Assembly: GCA_037074765.1 (NCBI GenBank)
Contig: JBAMDO010000118.1
Location: 1 to 64,000, forward strand
Reading direction: 5' to 3'
DNA from: Mansonella perstans
Taxonomy: Eukaryota > Nematoda > Chromadorea > Rhabditida > Onchocercidae
Length of the DNA: 64,000 nucleotides
In this document: positions 27,416 to 39,214 of the stretch, piece by piece
How the letters are laid out: each line of letters begins with the position of its first letter
Numbering within the stretch: the first letter of the stretch is position 1
Made by a program: the position numbers and the translations under genes
The notes under the pieces: generated by a model
What the model was told of the DNA's origin: nothing
Databases searched by the model: none
What the model saw: only the letters and a program-made list of their open reading frames with translations

Positions 27416-27802
27416 ACAGTGTTTACTTTCTCTCATCACTTCAAAACTTTGCTAATTAGATGATTGTGCAGAACGTTGTCCCGTTCACCATTATGAAAGG
27501 ATTATAACAAAAACAAAGAATGGTCAAGGGTATTCCATTCGAGAAATACCAGATTCTCCACCGTGCTGGCATATCACCACCGGAGAATCATTCATGATAT
27601 TCTGATGGATCAATGAGCTATTCTGTTATACGGTGTGAATGAAACCAGAATATTACCGGAATATTATTTTTAATGAAGAATATAGTGGAAGAGGATTAAT
27701 TGTGATTTAAGGTAATGTTATCAATGCTTACACTTATCGGACGGAATCTGATGGTCAATTCACAAAGTATTCATAAATCTATGGAATAGTGATTGTTTTT
27801 GC

Positions 27803-27804
27803 AG
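27803..27804 (+). promoter_or_regulatory. Putative spliced-leader acceptor of photolyase
   Basis: TTTTTGCAG ends one base before the ATG at 27806, the arrangement expected of a trans-splice site in nematodes. Confidence 0.5.
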
Positions 27805-27805
27805 A

Positions 27806-30605
27806 ATGGAAAGCCTTCGTATACAACTTTTGAATAAGCAAAATATTGCCGCAGGAAAATATGTTCTTCTTTTAATTCGTTGTATCCGTTCACAGAATTC
27901 ACCTTCATTTTCATACGCATCTCAAAAAGCCAATGAATATGGAGTACCTGTTCTTATCACCTACATATATCAACCAGGCAATTTTCTACTAACTTTCAAT
28001 TTAAACCGGAACAGGAATTCCGTAATTCATCATGATTTTGAAGCATTAATGATGGAAATTCTGTAATTCATCATGATTTTGAAGCATTAATAATGGGAAT
28101 TCTGTAATTCATCATGATTTTGAAGCATTAATTAGTTTTTTTTACTGCTATAATGTTAATTTCTAATGAACTAATTAAATTATTGCAGATCGGCATAATT
28201 TGGCGCAACGGAAATTTCTTTTAGAAGGATTGAATTGTTTGGAAAATAATTTATCACGTCTACATGTACCTTTGTTAGTTGTAAAAGCGAATAATTATCA
28301 AGAAGCAACAGAAATTATTTTAAAATTATCAAATGTAGCTTGTGAAGTAATCACAGATGCTGCATATTTACGAGAAGATCGCAGTTTTGATGAAAATCTT
28401 AACGACAAGCTTATAATGAAGTGTTGTAGATTTACAAAAATTGAAGGGAATGTTACTGTACCCGTGACGGTTAGTATTTATTTTATATCATTCGTTTAGA
28501 TATGCTATTATCCATCTCTTTATACTGATACTGTTAAAGATTCGTTAAAATTTAATCCTTTTTTATTTCTGTTTTGCAAAATTAGATCTCGTTTGCCTAT
28601 TTAGTCCTATCAAATTTATTGAAAGCAATATTAACGAATCAAAAATTTAAGCAAATTTTCAGGTCTTATGCGATAAGCCAGCTTATAATGCTAATTCAAT
28701 TCGAAAAGTGGCATGGCATTATCTTAACGATTTTCTTCTTGAAAAATGGACTGTTACTCCAGAAGTCCATTGTGAATCATGGAAAAGGTGTCTAATCTAG
28801 ATATTCTTACTGGATTTTTCTTTGGTTTTTTTTTGATATTGGACAAAAACAAGAAATATACGTAGACAAATGCTAAACTCATGTTTTGTTATACATTACA
28901 AAGCAGTGGATCCATTGAATAATTATTGATCAAAGGAGTTCTGAAAAGTTTGCAGTGGTCAAATATTAAGGCATTACTACTTCGTATGCTTTATTGATAT
29001 TTCAGTATAGTAAAATATGACTTGAAATGTATGGACATTTCATCGGAGTATATTAGAGCTGTCGATGATTGTAAAACAAACAGTGTATTGAAAGGTGGCG
29101 AAGATGCTGCGCGGCAAGTTCTGGATTATTTCATTGCTAACAATTTAAATGCATATGACAAAGAAAGGTTTGTTTTCTTCTTTCGTGTTAGCAGAATTCG
29201 ATGGAAATTCCAAATTTTTAATATAAATTTCGTTTTTCTATTTACTCTATTTGTCTATTTGCTTTTTTAATCGACCAAGTTTCTTTATCAGGAATAACCC
29301 AAACTGTGAAAGACAGAGTCTTCTTTCACCTTACCTCCATTTTGGCATGTTGAATCCAGTTACAATCGTCACTGAAATCAAGCAGTCTAAAGCACCAAAA
29401 CCTTCCAAAGGTATTTTTCCCGTTGAAATGAATCATCTTAGCAAATTAAGCGCCTAGTTTATGTTTTAAGCGTTTTAGTTATTGGTAGAATTTGCTAAAA
29501 ATTTGGGAGAAAATCGCATTTTTTAACTTAATGCTATCTTTATTAGCGTGAAATATTTGATAATGATATGTTAATTTAATAAGACTTCACATTTTGCAAT
29601 TCAGATTCATTTCTGGAAGAACTGGTTGTTCGGCGGGAACTAGCGCACAATTTTGTTTATTACTACAGAGACACTTACGATACAGTATGATTTAGTTCAT
29701 AGAAAGAGATTTGGTTGGTAATAACAAAGTTACTTTCTATCACAGAAGGAATCAAATTCATTGCATTTTTCTTCAGTTCGATTGCTTACCAGAGTGGGCA
29801 AAAAAAACGATGGATGAACATCGTCTTGATAAACGGGAATATATTTATAGCTACAAAGAGTTGGAAGAAGGTCGTACCCATGATATTTACTGGAATGCAG
29901 CTCAATTCGAACTTGTTTTTACTCATAAAGTATCAAGTTTTTTTTCTAATTGTAATTTCAAAAGACAGTTCAATCATAAGATTCTTCATCTCGCTACTGT
30001 AAATTGTTACTTCAAAACTCATTATTTTCATTTCAATCTATCATTGAAGAACTGATTAAAAATTACGTTACTTACGAATTACTTTCATTTATAGATGTCA
30101 GGTTATCTTCGTATGTATTGGGCGAAAAAAGTAATCGAATGGTCTCCTGATTATGAGACCGCTTACACTTTTCTTATTGAACAAAATGACAAATATGAGT
30201 TGGATGGACGAGATCCTAATGGTTACTGTGGCGTTATATGGAATTTTGGCATGCACGATCGGGCTCATGCGGTGTCTATTTATCTTTTTATACTTATAAA
30301 CACAATTTTATGAATTTTATGCTGGTTTTATTGTTTAAAAAAAAACAATATAAATATAGATATGCACTTGTTCGCTGCAGCATTTGCTTGAACTATTACT
30401 TTTTCAGAACAGACCAGTGTATGGGAAGATTCGTTATATGTGTGCAGATGGATTACGGCGAAAGTTTCGGAATCATATCGATCAATATGTCAGTACTAAC
30501 TACAAACGTGCTGGTCGTACAGTAGATCTAAATAATCATGCGCGATCGAAATCGACCAAAGCTTCAGCATGTTCGCTTCCTTCTAAAAAGAAAAGAACAT
30601 GTTGA
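27806..30605 (+). CDS. phr: Class II CPD photolyase (deoxyribodipyrimidine photo-lyase)
   Basis: FAD enzyme that reverses UV-induced cyclobutane pyrimidine dimers using blue light. Exons: 27806-27977, 28189-28469, 28663-28787, 29006-29167, 29292-29410, 29605-29684, 29777-29929, 30095-30271, 30408-30605; the phases close to 488 residues. Class II blocks in order: N-terminal Rossmann part ([15 protein letters not shown]), LSPYLHFG (259-265), [15 protein letters not shown] (289-303), [25 protein letters not shown] (351 on), [15 protein letters not shown] (366-380), [14 protein letters not shown] (397 on), [10 protein letters not shown]. Trp352, Trp373 and Trp380 keep the 21 and 7 residue spacing of the class II electron-transfer triad (360/381/388 in Methanosarcina mazei). 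The C-terminus is basic (SKKKRTC), a possible nuclear signal. Intron 1 needs a GC donor and contains a 41-bp minisatellite. C. elegans is known to lack a photolyase, so presence here is notable; nothing in the sequence suggests decay. Confidence 0.96.
27978..27979 (+). other. GC splice donor (GC-AG intron) in photolyase
   Basis: The exon ends CCAG and the intron begins GCAATT; the acceptor ends at 28188. Phase 1 is required by exon 2, and no GT in the open stretch supplies it. Reading on ends in a stop within the repeat. Confidence 0.75.
28014..28131. repeat. 41-bp intronic minisatellite, three copies
   Basis: Units containing GTAATTCATCATGATTTTGA start at 28022, 28063 and 28104 in photolyase intron 1. 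Confidence 0.9.
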
Positions 30606-31344
30606 ACTGTTAAGGTTCAGTAATTTTATTTTTTCGAAAGATTTTACCAAAACTGTTATTTTCTCTCATCTTTTATTCATTCATAATCGTAATCATTATT
30701 ATACAAGCTTACAGTTTATTTTCAACTTTTTTATTCCTTTTTGATTATTACTGCAAGCGTACTTAAATTATACCATGCATTACCTAATTTTCAAATCAGT
30801 AGTCTTGTATATGTTGGCATAATTGCTTATACTTCACTCTACCTCATTGTAATTTGATTGTGCTCATATACTGTATCTCAGCTTATTAACTTTTGTGCAT
30901 CTCCTATTTTAGATCTTCTACATTTACTGACGTTATATTTTGATCAGAAAGTTTTGTCTTTGTTACTTCAGTTAACGATTCTATTATTATTGTAAATGAT
31001 TTTTCATTTTTTTAAACTTATTTTTATAACATTGTCATTTTTTCTGATTTTTGCATTGTTTGTTTGTTCAGTTTATTTAATGAATAAAGATTAAAATTCA
31101 TTGTTAGCGTAAGTTTAAATGCAAATTGTGTATGTTCACCTTATCTCCACTAAGATTTTCATTTCATATTTACTGAAGTAATTTCAGAAATTCTTGTATA
31201 AGTAGATAGTTGAAAGTGATTAACCTGAGATTTGACAATAAAAGTAGTTTTGCAAGGTGAAATTTGCTTTTCTGAAATGTTCCGATATGTAGTATATGAT
31301 GAATTATTGGAAAAGTGAACAAGTGATGTTTTATTTTGGGTTGC
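30606..31344. other. Photolyase 3' flank and intergenic region
   Basis: About 740 bp, T-rich, without supported exons. An AATAAA at 31083-31088 may be a polyadenylation signal, although it is about 480 bp beyond the photolyase stop. Confidence 0.4.
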
Positions 31345-32029
31345 ATGTCTGAACGTCATCCTGAATCGCATGCTACAATTGCCAACGAACAGCGACGAGT
31401 ACCATATCTCAAACCAAGATCAAAGATAGGCATTTCTTGGAATAAGTTGCTGTACAATGTAAGTTATGCAAGTCGACATTGGAAAGATCGGATATTTGTA
31501 AAAGTTGCTGCTGCCGTATTTGCTTGTACCGTTGGGTTTGTTTTTAATGTTACTTACTAATACAAGAGAATTTTAATTTTAATTTATTAACAGTGTGTAG
31601 TGCTTCATTTAGTACGTTTATTTTGAATTTGTTTCAAACATTTTTTTATGTCTTTATTTCTTTTTTTTAAAATATAAGATGAAATAATGTCTTAAACTTT
31701 TGTTTTTTTTTTGATCTATTTTATCTTAAGAAATGCTCTCAATTTACAGTAGATCTTTTATTCCATGAAAATTTTTCTAAGACCTTTGTTTGACAAGTCA
31801 TTCAAAAATTGCTTACAGGTTATATGCTTTTATTTGGAAATACTATGGTAGTGAACATCCGTTGAATCGTTATCAATGGAGGAAAATGAAAAAGAACGGT
31901 CAATTAAGCGAAGAAATGTTGCATAAAGAAGAAGTGGTTCAAAATTACATGAAAGCACGATTCAACAGAATTTATGAGAAAGAACCAATTTATTCCGTAC
32001 GAAAGCAAGGTCCGCCTGGAATACTGTGA
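31345..32029 (+). CDS. Small single-pass membrane protein, unidentified
   Basis: Exons 31345-31535 and 31819-32029 join in phase (GG plus G) to predict 133 residues. The N-terminal half is hydrophilic (MSERHPESHATIANEQRRVP). A hydrophobic helix, VKVAAAVFACTVGLYAFIW, spans about residues 52-71 and crosses the splice junction, which supports the join. The C-terminal half is strongly charged (HPLNRYQWRKMKKNGQ, then EEMLHKEEVVQNYMKARF) and ends QGPPGIL. There is no signal peptide, so an N-in or organellar-membrane topology is possible. The size and basic flanks resemble small mitochondrial inner-membrane proteins, but I do not recognise the family. AATAAA at 32086 lies 57 bp after the stop. The gene sits 740 bp downstream of the photolyase on the same strand. 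Confidence 0.75.
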
Positions 32030-33759
32030 ATTTTCGAATTCAGTAAATCGCTCAAGATATATGGTTTATTATTAATCAGATTTCAAATAAATCTTTGTGA
32101 ATTTGACAGAAGTAGATAGCTTTAGGAATAATTATTTTTAAATAATGATTTCTTCTATTGTATATACGTATTCATCTTTTAATTGAAAATTTTGGAATAA
32201 AGTTTATAGATTTTAGGTTCTTCTCTAGCAATGGATTTTAGGAGAAAATAGGATTTTAATGAATCTTTGGTCAATCTGATTCAGAATCTCTTCAATTTAT
32301 AATTCTTTAGCAGGATTATTTTAAAACGTCTATTCCAATCAGAACGTGAATATTCCAATTTCTGAGAAGTTTGCATATATGAAGTAGACAGTTTGATTTA
32401 ACGCAGGAAAATGTAAGTCAATATCATGCTTCTATTTTGATGATAAAGAGACAGTGCGTTTTTTTTGTGTTACCTGTATAACCGCCACTTCTATTTTTGT
32501 TTTGTTATTTGTGACTACTTTGTTTGCTCATGTTTCAAATTGGAAATTCCATGTTGCTTATTTTAATTTTTAAACAAATGATATTACTTCGGTCAAAGTA
32601 GGTTTAATTTAGTTTATTCACAGAATGTCCTAATACATTTTTCAAATTATACTTTAAATTATAGATTAAGGCCAGAAAAGCTGGATCTTCAAATGTGGAT
32701 TTGAAACTACCGATAATTGAATTTCCAAGTTCCACTTGTTAATTTTTTTTTCATGAGGAAATTATTTGCTTGTTCAATGTGCCTTCTTTATTTATGGTTG
32801 AATATTAAAGATTCAACTGAACAAATTAAGCGCTGGATATAAGTGCAAAAAGCTAGGATGGGTGTGCTTTTCAATTTTGGGGCTTGATCTTTACAAACGA
32901 ACTTTGTTTTGCATAGAATTGAGACTTTAACTTAATTTTAGGATTTTTGTTTCGACATTTGTGAAGATCAGAATAACGTTGTCGAATTGGCCAAAAATCA
33001 TCGTGATTCTTATCAGTTGGGATGGCAGTAATACAGCTAATCTCCAGTGCTTTGAATTCAAGCATTCATCTCCACGAACTTTGAATAACTATTGCTAGCA
33101 CTTCGTTCGCCATCATGAAAGAGTGATAGATTTCCAAAAAATTTTATTTTCTGGAAATGCTTGAAAATAAGTTATCGTTAAATCATTGTAACGGATGCTC
33201 TGACCAGTTCGAGTTCTCTTATTCTTTAGTAGTATTCAGTAAGTGACCACGACAAGTCACACAGAAACAACTCTTAATTTTCTTTTAAATTACAATACTT
33301 CCTTAAGGGGAACTGTTCTGAGCACAAATTCCCATATTAATAGTTAAATTCTTTCCTGCAATTCAAAACACAGTTAAAGCTTTATATTTTGACAAAATAA
33401 CATATTTCAGCCTATATGAAAATAAAATGAGAAAAAAATCTAAATTATACTCTAAAAAGAAGAAAATATTCTAGCAACATAGATGAATTCTGCTACACAA
33501 CATAAAGTAAAGTGACACTGTTTTTTCGCTTTTAAACTAAGTTCAGAAAATATCCATTATATTGCATGTAGGTTAGGATGAATTCCTCTTTTATCTTCAG
33601 TATGTTTAATATTTGCTTTATTTATATTTAACTCACCTATTTTTTAACAATCATACACTGTATTGCACTTTCGCGATCATTTATCAAAAATTGGAAAAAC
33701 AAAAGAACACCGGGATTTAAAGATAAGGTGATAACGTTTTCTATTACCAGTGAAAGCAC
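32030..33759. other. Convergent intergenic region
   Basis: 1.7 kb between the membrane-protein gene (+) and TCP11L1 (-). No exon with coherent phase and splice signals was found; the open frame at 32871-33065 (-) is not recognisable. Confidence 0.5.
32086..32091 (+). terminator. Likely polyadenylation signal of the small membrane-protein gene
   Basis: Canonical AATAAA lies 57 bp after the stop codon at 32029. Confidence 0.5.
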
Positions 33760-36755
33760 TTAGTTATTCATTAGTTTTTTAATTAATTGGCCATAATATG
33801 AGCCGAAAGTTTCTCTATTATGATTTACAATACGGGCGAAACGTGCAGTAATGGCTGAGAGTTCTGAATGTATTATTGATAAACCCGATGGAAATCGCTG
33901 CTGATAGAATGGTATTCGATTTGAGATTATCGAAAGAATAAAATTGTGCATTCTGTCACCTAAAATGAAAAAGCATTTTAATCTAATGATGAATTCTCAG
34001 CCTCCGAAAATATAAAAAGCAGAAAAATAAGAAATTAGAAATGAAACAAAATAACCAAAACTTACGGATAAGCTGCCTGACATGATTCGCATGATCTCTA
34101 ATTTGCAAAATTTGTTCTTTCAATTCAGTGGACTTTTCCTTAGTCCAGTTAATGCATAATGTTTTGCAACATTTGGATATTCTGTCATTGCAAAGAACAG
34201 CTACTGCTTCAAGACGATCCGTAATGTTACTAAAAAGTTTTAAAGTTATCTGAAGCAAAAATTTCGATAAATAAAAAGTAAATCTTTAAAGAAAAAAAAT
34301 ATCAAAGTTAACCTTTTATTGATGTCACTAGTAATAACGATTACATCGTTCTTTAAATTTGTCTTGAAATCCTTAACATGGGTTACATCTTTCCCAGCAA
34401 GATTGCAAGAGACTAATACACAACTGGTACATATGATTAATTGCAAATATTTCGTAGCTATAGCTTCCAATCGTGCGCAATCAATCTAAAAAAGCATTAT
34501 AGCGGAGAAATACTGAACACTAAAAACATTTACTTACTTAATAAAAGTATATATATAGAGCATGAATTCACCATCTAAAGATCGCTGTAATTTATTTACT
34601 CCAGAAAACAACAACAAAACCAACAAAGAGATTTAATGTGAAAGAATGCTTTGAATTTTATTATCAATAAATACAGTTTCATCATAATTTTCTTGACTTT
34701 TCTCCAAACAGACAACTTTAACGATATTTTTTGCAAGCGTCCCAATAATTAATTGTCATTTTTATTGCATTGTGATTACTACAGAAAAACTTTTCTCTGC
34801 ATTCTGACAAAAGCAACTGTCGAATTTTCACAGCTCTTCAAATAATTCAATTTTAATAATTATGTACAAATGAAACGATACCTTAAAGGTCTCGGGATAG
34901 GCATTCTGAAAATCCCATTCCAGCAATTCCATATATGCACTACTTATTATACCACTTACTTCACTGTTATTTAACTCCTGTAAAACTAAACTGATGAATT
35001 TTTTAACATGTCATATCTCGAACTTTTGGAAAATGAAAAAGAACATCAAACTGCATAAATGGAGGATTTGAAATCAAATACAAGTATTACTTCGAAACTT
35101 TTCTTGGCTGATGGTCCATTTGCACTGCTTATATTTACATGTCTACATAACCAGTCTATCGTTGATAATTCTAAATCTAAAATTAAAAAAATTTTGTCTG
35201 AGAGAAACAGAATGAAAAAATCATTGAATCCTTTAATACTTGCGAACTTTCTGTATGCTTATGAAAATATAAAACGACTACAACTAGCGTAAATTTAAGC
35301 ATTTCAAAAAAAATTATGAACCTGGATTTTTGTCCAGAAGCTTCATAAATTGAGTCTTTTCATATTCAGCTGAATGCTTTTCAACAACAGAGCGGTTAAC
35401 TTGCATAAAAAAGTTAGCCATATCCAATTTCATTATATCCAGAAGTTCACATATACCACTGCAAAATTTCATTCACGTTACAACATTTACTCACCTCACT
35501 TTAGCAACCACAAAACCTACATTTTAAAAATGAACTTGCCTCAATATATCAACAATATCTGTCTTCTTACGCAAATCATTCACCATTTTGTCTCTCGCTG
35601 GTGCACAAAGTCTGCTCAAAAGTTCAATAATACTTTCAAATAATTGACGTACGTCCAAACAGTCATTTTCAGCTTGCTGTCTTAATAAATCAATATCCAG
35701 CATACATTCTATTTCAGAACGTAAACGAACGTGCTGCCGTGTCAGCAAATCCAATATCATCTGAAAGGAAAAATAGAAAAAAACTGAAGGTAGGAAAAAC
35801 TGAAACTAAAAAAATTCAGAAAATTTGAAACAATACACTGGTCTTTTAAACTGCCGTCTTTGTCCCAAATAGCAATCTTTTTTCCGTAATTTTGACTGGA
35901 ACAAATTGTAAGATTATAAATATTAAGCTAGCAAAATATCTTAAATGCTTCCAGTATTAATTTTTAACCATGTGTCTTCTTTTGTCTTTCGTACGTGGAG
36001 TACACCTACACAAGACAATAACCAGCACATAAAAATAACCTTTTTGATATCATCAAGCAAAATCAAGGCATAAGAATAATCTGGCGGTACTCGGGCAAAG
36101 TCTTCACGCAGTTTATCCCAGTAAGCCTTTTTCATGCAATCTTTCACCACTTGCTCTACTAGATTAGCTGAATTTTTCTCGACAACAAAATCAGGATTAA
36201 CAGCTATTTCATGTACTAGTGCCATATTTTCCATTGCTTCTGACATCTTCATCAATTCATCCATACTTACAAATTTCGCAGGTGAAGCACCTGTAAAAAA
36301 TACGCTTGACAAATAGACTTTGTGGAAAAAGTGTACCGAACGAACCTCGTCTTCTTCCTTAAAGATAAGTGTAAGCTTGACACATCAATTGAAAATAACT
36401 CAAAGAACAATTTAGGATTCAATTACCATACTTCAAAATGAAATAAATTTACAACTTCCTATTCTATAATTGCTCAAAATGAAACGAACTTCCGCGTGCT
36501 TCAAAAATCTTTTCTTTCTTGAAAATAAAAAGGCTTTCATATGGCTTTGTTTAAAGAGTCTGATCGTAATGGCTTACCAGCTACCCACGTGGGTAATTCA
36601 GTAGTACTGGAAGTGGGAATATTAAGACCGCTTCTTTTTCGTTTGGTAGCTGTACCCGATGAGCTGGATACATTTTCCAGTAAAACAGCAGATTCTGCTT
36701 TCGAATCATCATTTGTAGAATCATTCTCTTCAACTTCATCATTATCACTTGACAT
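33760..36755 (-). CDS. TCP11L1: T-complex protein 11-like (TCP11L1 family)
   Basis: Helical cytosolic protein of the TCP11 family; its molecular role is poorly defined, with related proteins linked to signalling and cytoskeleton. Exons in transcript order: 36578-36755, 36040-36290, 35540-35760, 35322-35458, 35091-35176, 34882-34977, 34313-34485, 34066-34229, 33760-33959; phases close to 501 residues (human TCP11L1 about 509). The N-terminal 55 residues are acidic and Ser-rich with a KRKR patch. Family blocks follow: SPAKFVSMDELMKMSEAMEN, LVHEIAVNPDFVV, FARVPPDYSYALILLDDIKK, RQHVRLRSEIECMLDIDLL, LSRLCAPARD, LLDIMKLDMANFF, YMELLEWDFQNAYPETF. A GC donor is needed after exon 3. The exon 35091-35176 bridging NPD to LELSTIDWLCRHVNI is short and was found by phase. 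Secure family assignment. Confidence 0.92.
35538..35539 (-). other. GC splice donor (GC-AG intron) in TCP11L1
   Basis: On the minus strand the exon ends TTGAG and the intron starts GCAAGT, the ideal GC-donor consensus. The join gives IVDILSGICELLDIMKLDM, colinear without gaps with the family. The overlapping GT four bases later gives an incompatible phase. Confidence 0.85.
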
Positions 36756-37570
36756 TCTTCAGTATATTCTTCAAGGAGTTCCTAAAACCAAATTCAGGTG
36801 AAAATACCACTTCTTAAGCAGTATTGAACCATATAGTTTAAAAAGAACTATAAAACATTATCAGATTTTGCGGTCTTAAGTTAAGAATTTTAAATGGAAA
36901 TCCGAATAGGAACAGATATGATGAAAATAATTACAGAAATGAAATATAGTAGAGGAACATACTTGAGAAAACTCCCAGATTTAAAGTTGATTAGAATGTT
37001 GGTAAAAGTTGATTATTAATAGAGGAAAAAATTACCAATATTCAGAACTGTCTTCTCTGCATAACTCCCTGCATTTATATAATAAACTATGAAAGCACAG
37101 GTGATAGGTGATAAGTTTAATAAAATATAGAAATCTCAGATTTTCTATGTTACGACATTTTAGATCTTAGGAATTTTCATGAATTAAAACGAATTTTCAT
37201 GAATTTGAAAAAATTCTTCTGAAGCTATTCTCCCTCTCTCAATGAATTTCGAAAGATTTTCCCGGAATCTCTTTTTGTGCTACTCCCATAAAAATACCCA
37301 GAATCCCCATGCTTTCTCGGCCGTGAAAACACCTACAATACTCCATCGCTTCAGCATCTCTCCCGTTAGGCTTCCTAATTTGATAGATGGGACGCGTTAA
37401 ATTTTTAAAAAAAACTGTTGAAAGCAGATTAACGATTGTTTCGTGAGGCAGGTCATAGGGTTCAGGTATTGGAAGGTCCTTCACTGTTATCTAATTTAAT
37501 TACGAAAGTGATAAGAGTCTCTTATCATATCAAGGAATAGAAGTTTAGGCGATTGGTCGCCCAAGCAGTA
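36756..37570. other. Divergent promoter region TCP11L1 / GOT1
   Basis: About 800 bp lie between the two divergent starts. It contains an intronless minus-strand open frame at 37239-37484 (81 codons, less AT-rich than its flanks, ending GKSFEIH) that I cannot assign. It may be an upstream exon, a pseudogene fragment or chance. Confidence 0.45.
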
Positions 37571-39214
37571 ATGAATTTTGAATTGAACAGTACGAAACGT
37601 ACGTTTTGTTACACTCCTTTTATCTGTTTTTTTGCTCCTTTTTTTCATTTTACACAATTTTTTCAATCAGCACTTTTTTTTTTTTTTTTTTTTTTTTATT
37701 GTTAAATTGAAATTTATTGACAATCTTTTGGTAGCCAACATGCTAACATCAAACTTAAAATGTAATATGTTAGAGCGTATTTCAAAATTACATTATTGAC
37801 AAGTTATTGTGAAAATTGAAATGGCATGAAATACGAAAAATGCTCACTTGGAAATTAAAATATGATTTAAAATATGAATTCAAAATATGATTTAAAATGT
37901 GAATTTAAAATATAATTTGAAGTATGAATTTAAAAAAGTAAAGTATGATTTAAAGTATGATCAGTATGATTCTCCATAAATTTCATCAATTTTTCCCTAC
38001 AAATTATATAATTTAATGAAATACTACAGAAAGAGTACCAATTATTTTGCTAGTGAATAGCATAAAATGTATAATAATTCACAGTTGATTTTCTGCAAAA
38101 TTATTCAATTCTTATTTATTCGTTCAATTAATTTCAGAAATTGGTATTGGATTGACATTATTCGGCGTTACATTCTTTACACTTGGTATTATCCTGTTTT
38201 TGGATGGAGCATTGCTTGCTATTGGAAATGTTCGTTCATTTATTTCAGATTTCTAAAATTTTTTACAAAACTTTTTTTTTTTAAAACTTTAAAACATAAG
38301 AATGCAATATGATTAGCTTACTTCTTCATTCTACATTTCAGTTATTATTTATAAGCGGGTTAATGTTGGTAATAGGAATCCAACGAACAGTGGCATTCTT
38401 CTTTCAAAGGCACAAATTCAAAGGATCTTCATTGTTTCTTGGTGGTATTATTGTTGTACTGATTGGTTGGCCATTATTGGGAATTATTGCCGAAATTTGG
38501 GGCTTTTTTCTTTTATTTGGGCAAGTTTCTCAAGTTTGGCAATTTTCAACTTAATTTCTTATAAAACTAATCTTCACCTGTTTATTTCATGAGACTTACC
38601 GAGATTCGAATGTTAATTCCTATTACTAAATCTTGTACGTACAAGTTTCATTTTAAAATTTCTTTATTTCCAAAATGGTTTCACATATAGCAAGCTTATA
38701 CAAATCACCCTCTTGGTGAAATTGTGCTATTCATGTATAGCTTTGAAATTCCAGGATCTCTTTGTATATTATTGATCATTCTCATATCTTTTTTGTCTTA
38801 TATACCAAAAACCAAAAATATACATTGATTTTTGTATTTAGAACATAAATAAATTAGTGCTGATTTCAGTGGTTTTTTACCAGTTGCTGCAAATTTTCTT
38901 CGACAAGTTCCTGTTATTGGTAGTATTTTATGCTTACCAGGAATATCACAGGTAACTTGATTTTCTTTTGTTTTCTCTAAAATAACGGAACAGTCGTCAT
39001 TTCATTAGCCTGACTTTGTCCGTAAATTATGAAATCGAGATTTAAAGTTTCATATATATTTACTGATTCAAAATCTTTGCTGGTCTGTAATCTTTGTTCG
39101 TTATTGAGTCACTGTAATTGTGAACCGAGGAGAATTTAGAAAGGTGTTTTCATTTTTTATAACCGTTTGCAGATTTTGGATCGTTTAGCACCTGAAAGTC
39201 GATATCCAGTTTAG
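37571..39214 (+). CDS. GOLT1B: GOT1 vesicle transport protein (Golgi transport 1)
   Basis: Small tetraspan protein of ER-Golgi vesicles that promotes fusion-competent COPII traffic. Exons: 37571-37598, 38138-38229, 38342-38520, 38870-38951, 39173-39214; phases close to 140 residues (human GOLT1B 138). The first exon is only 28 bp (MNFELNSTK) and was chosen because its GTACGT donor and phase give [13 protein letters not shown], the usual Got1 start. Further blocks: [89 protein letters not shown], and the short tail LAPESRYPV. Four hydrophobic segments are present. Intron 3 needs a GC donor. Intron 1 contains a short-period ATGATTTAAAATATGAATT-like repeat at about 37855-37965 and a poly-T at 37673-37697. 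AATAAA occurs at 39650. Confidence 0.93.
37855..37975. repeat. Degenerate short tandem repeat in GOT1 intron 1
   Basis: Roughly 18-20 bp units alternating ATGATTTAAA and ATGAATTTAAA recur about six times with variation. Confidence 0.7.
38521..38522 (+). other. GC splice donor (GC-AG intron) in GOT1
   Basis: The exon ends TTTGG and the intron begins GCAAGT; the acceptor ends at 38869. The join gives [13 protein letters not shown], as the family requires. The overlapping GT is in the wrong phase. Confidence 0.85.

Larger units (their letters stand above)
27103..27805. other. Intergenic region upstream of photolyase
   Basis: 703 bp separate the sarcoglycan stop from the photolyase ATG on the same strand. 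The region holds the nuclear-receptor-like half-sites (27396-27415) and an 8-bp inverted repeat, GATTCTCC ... GGAGAATC, at about 27551-27588. No coding exon is supported. Confidence 0.5.
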
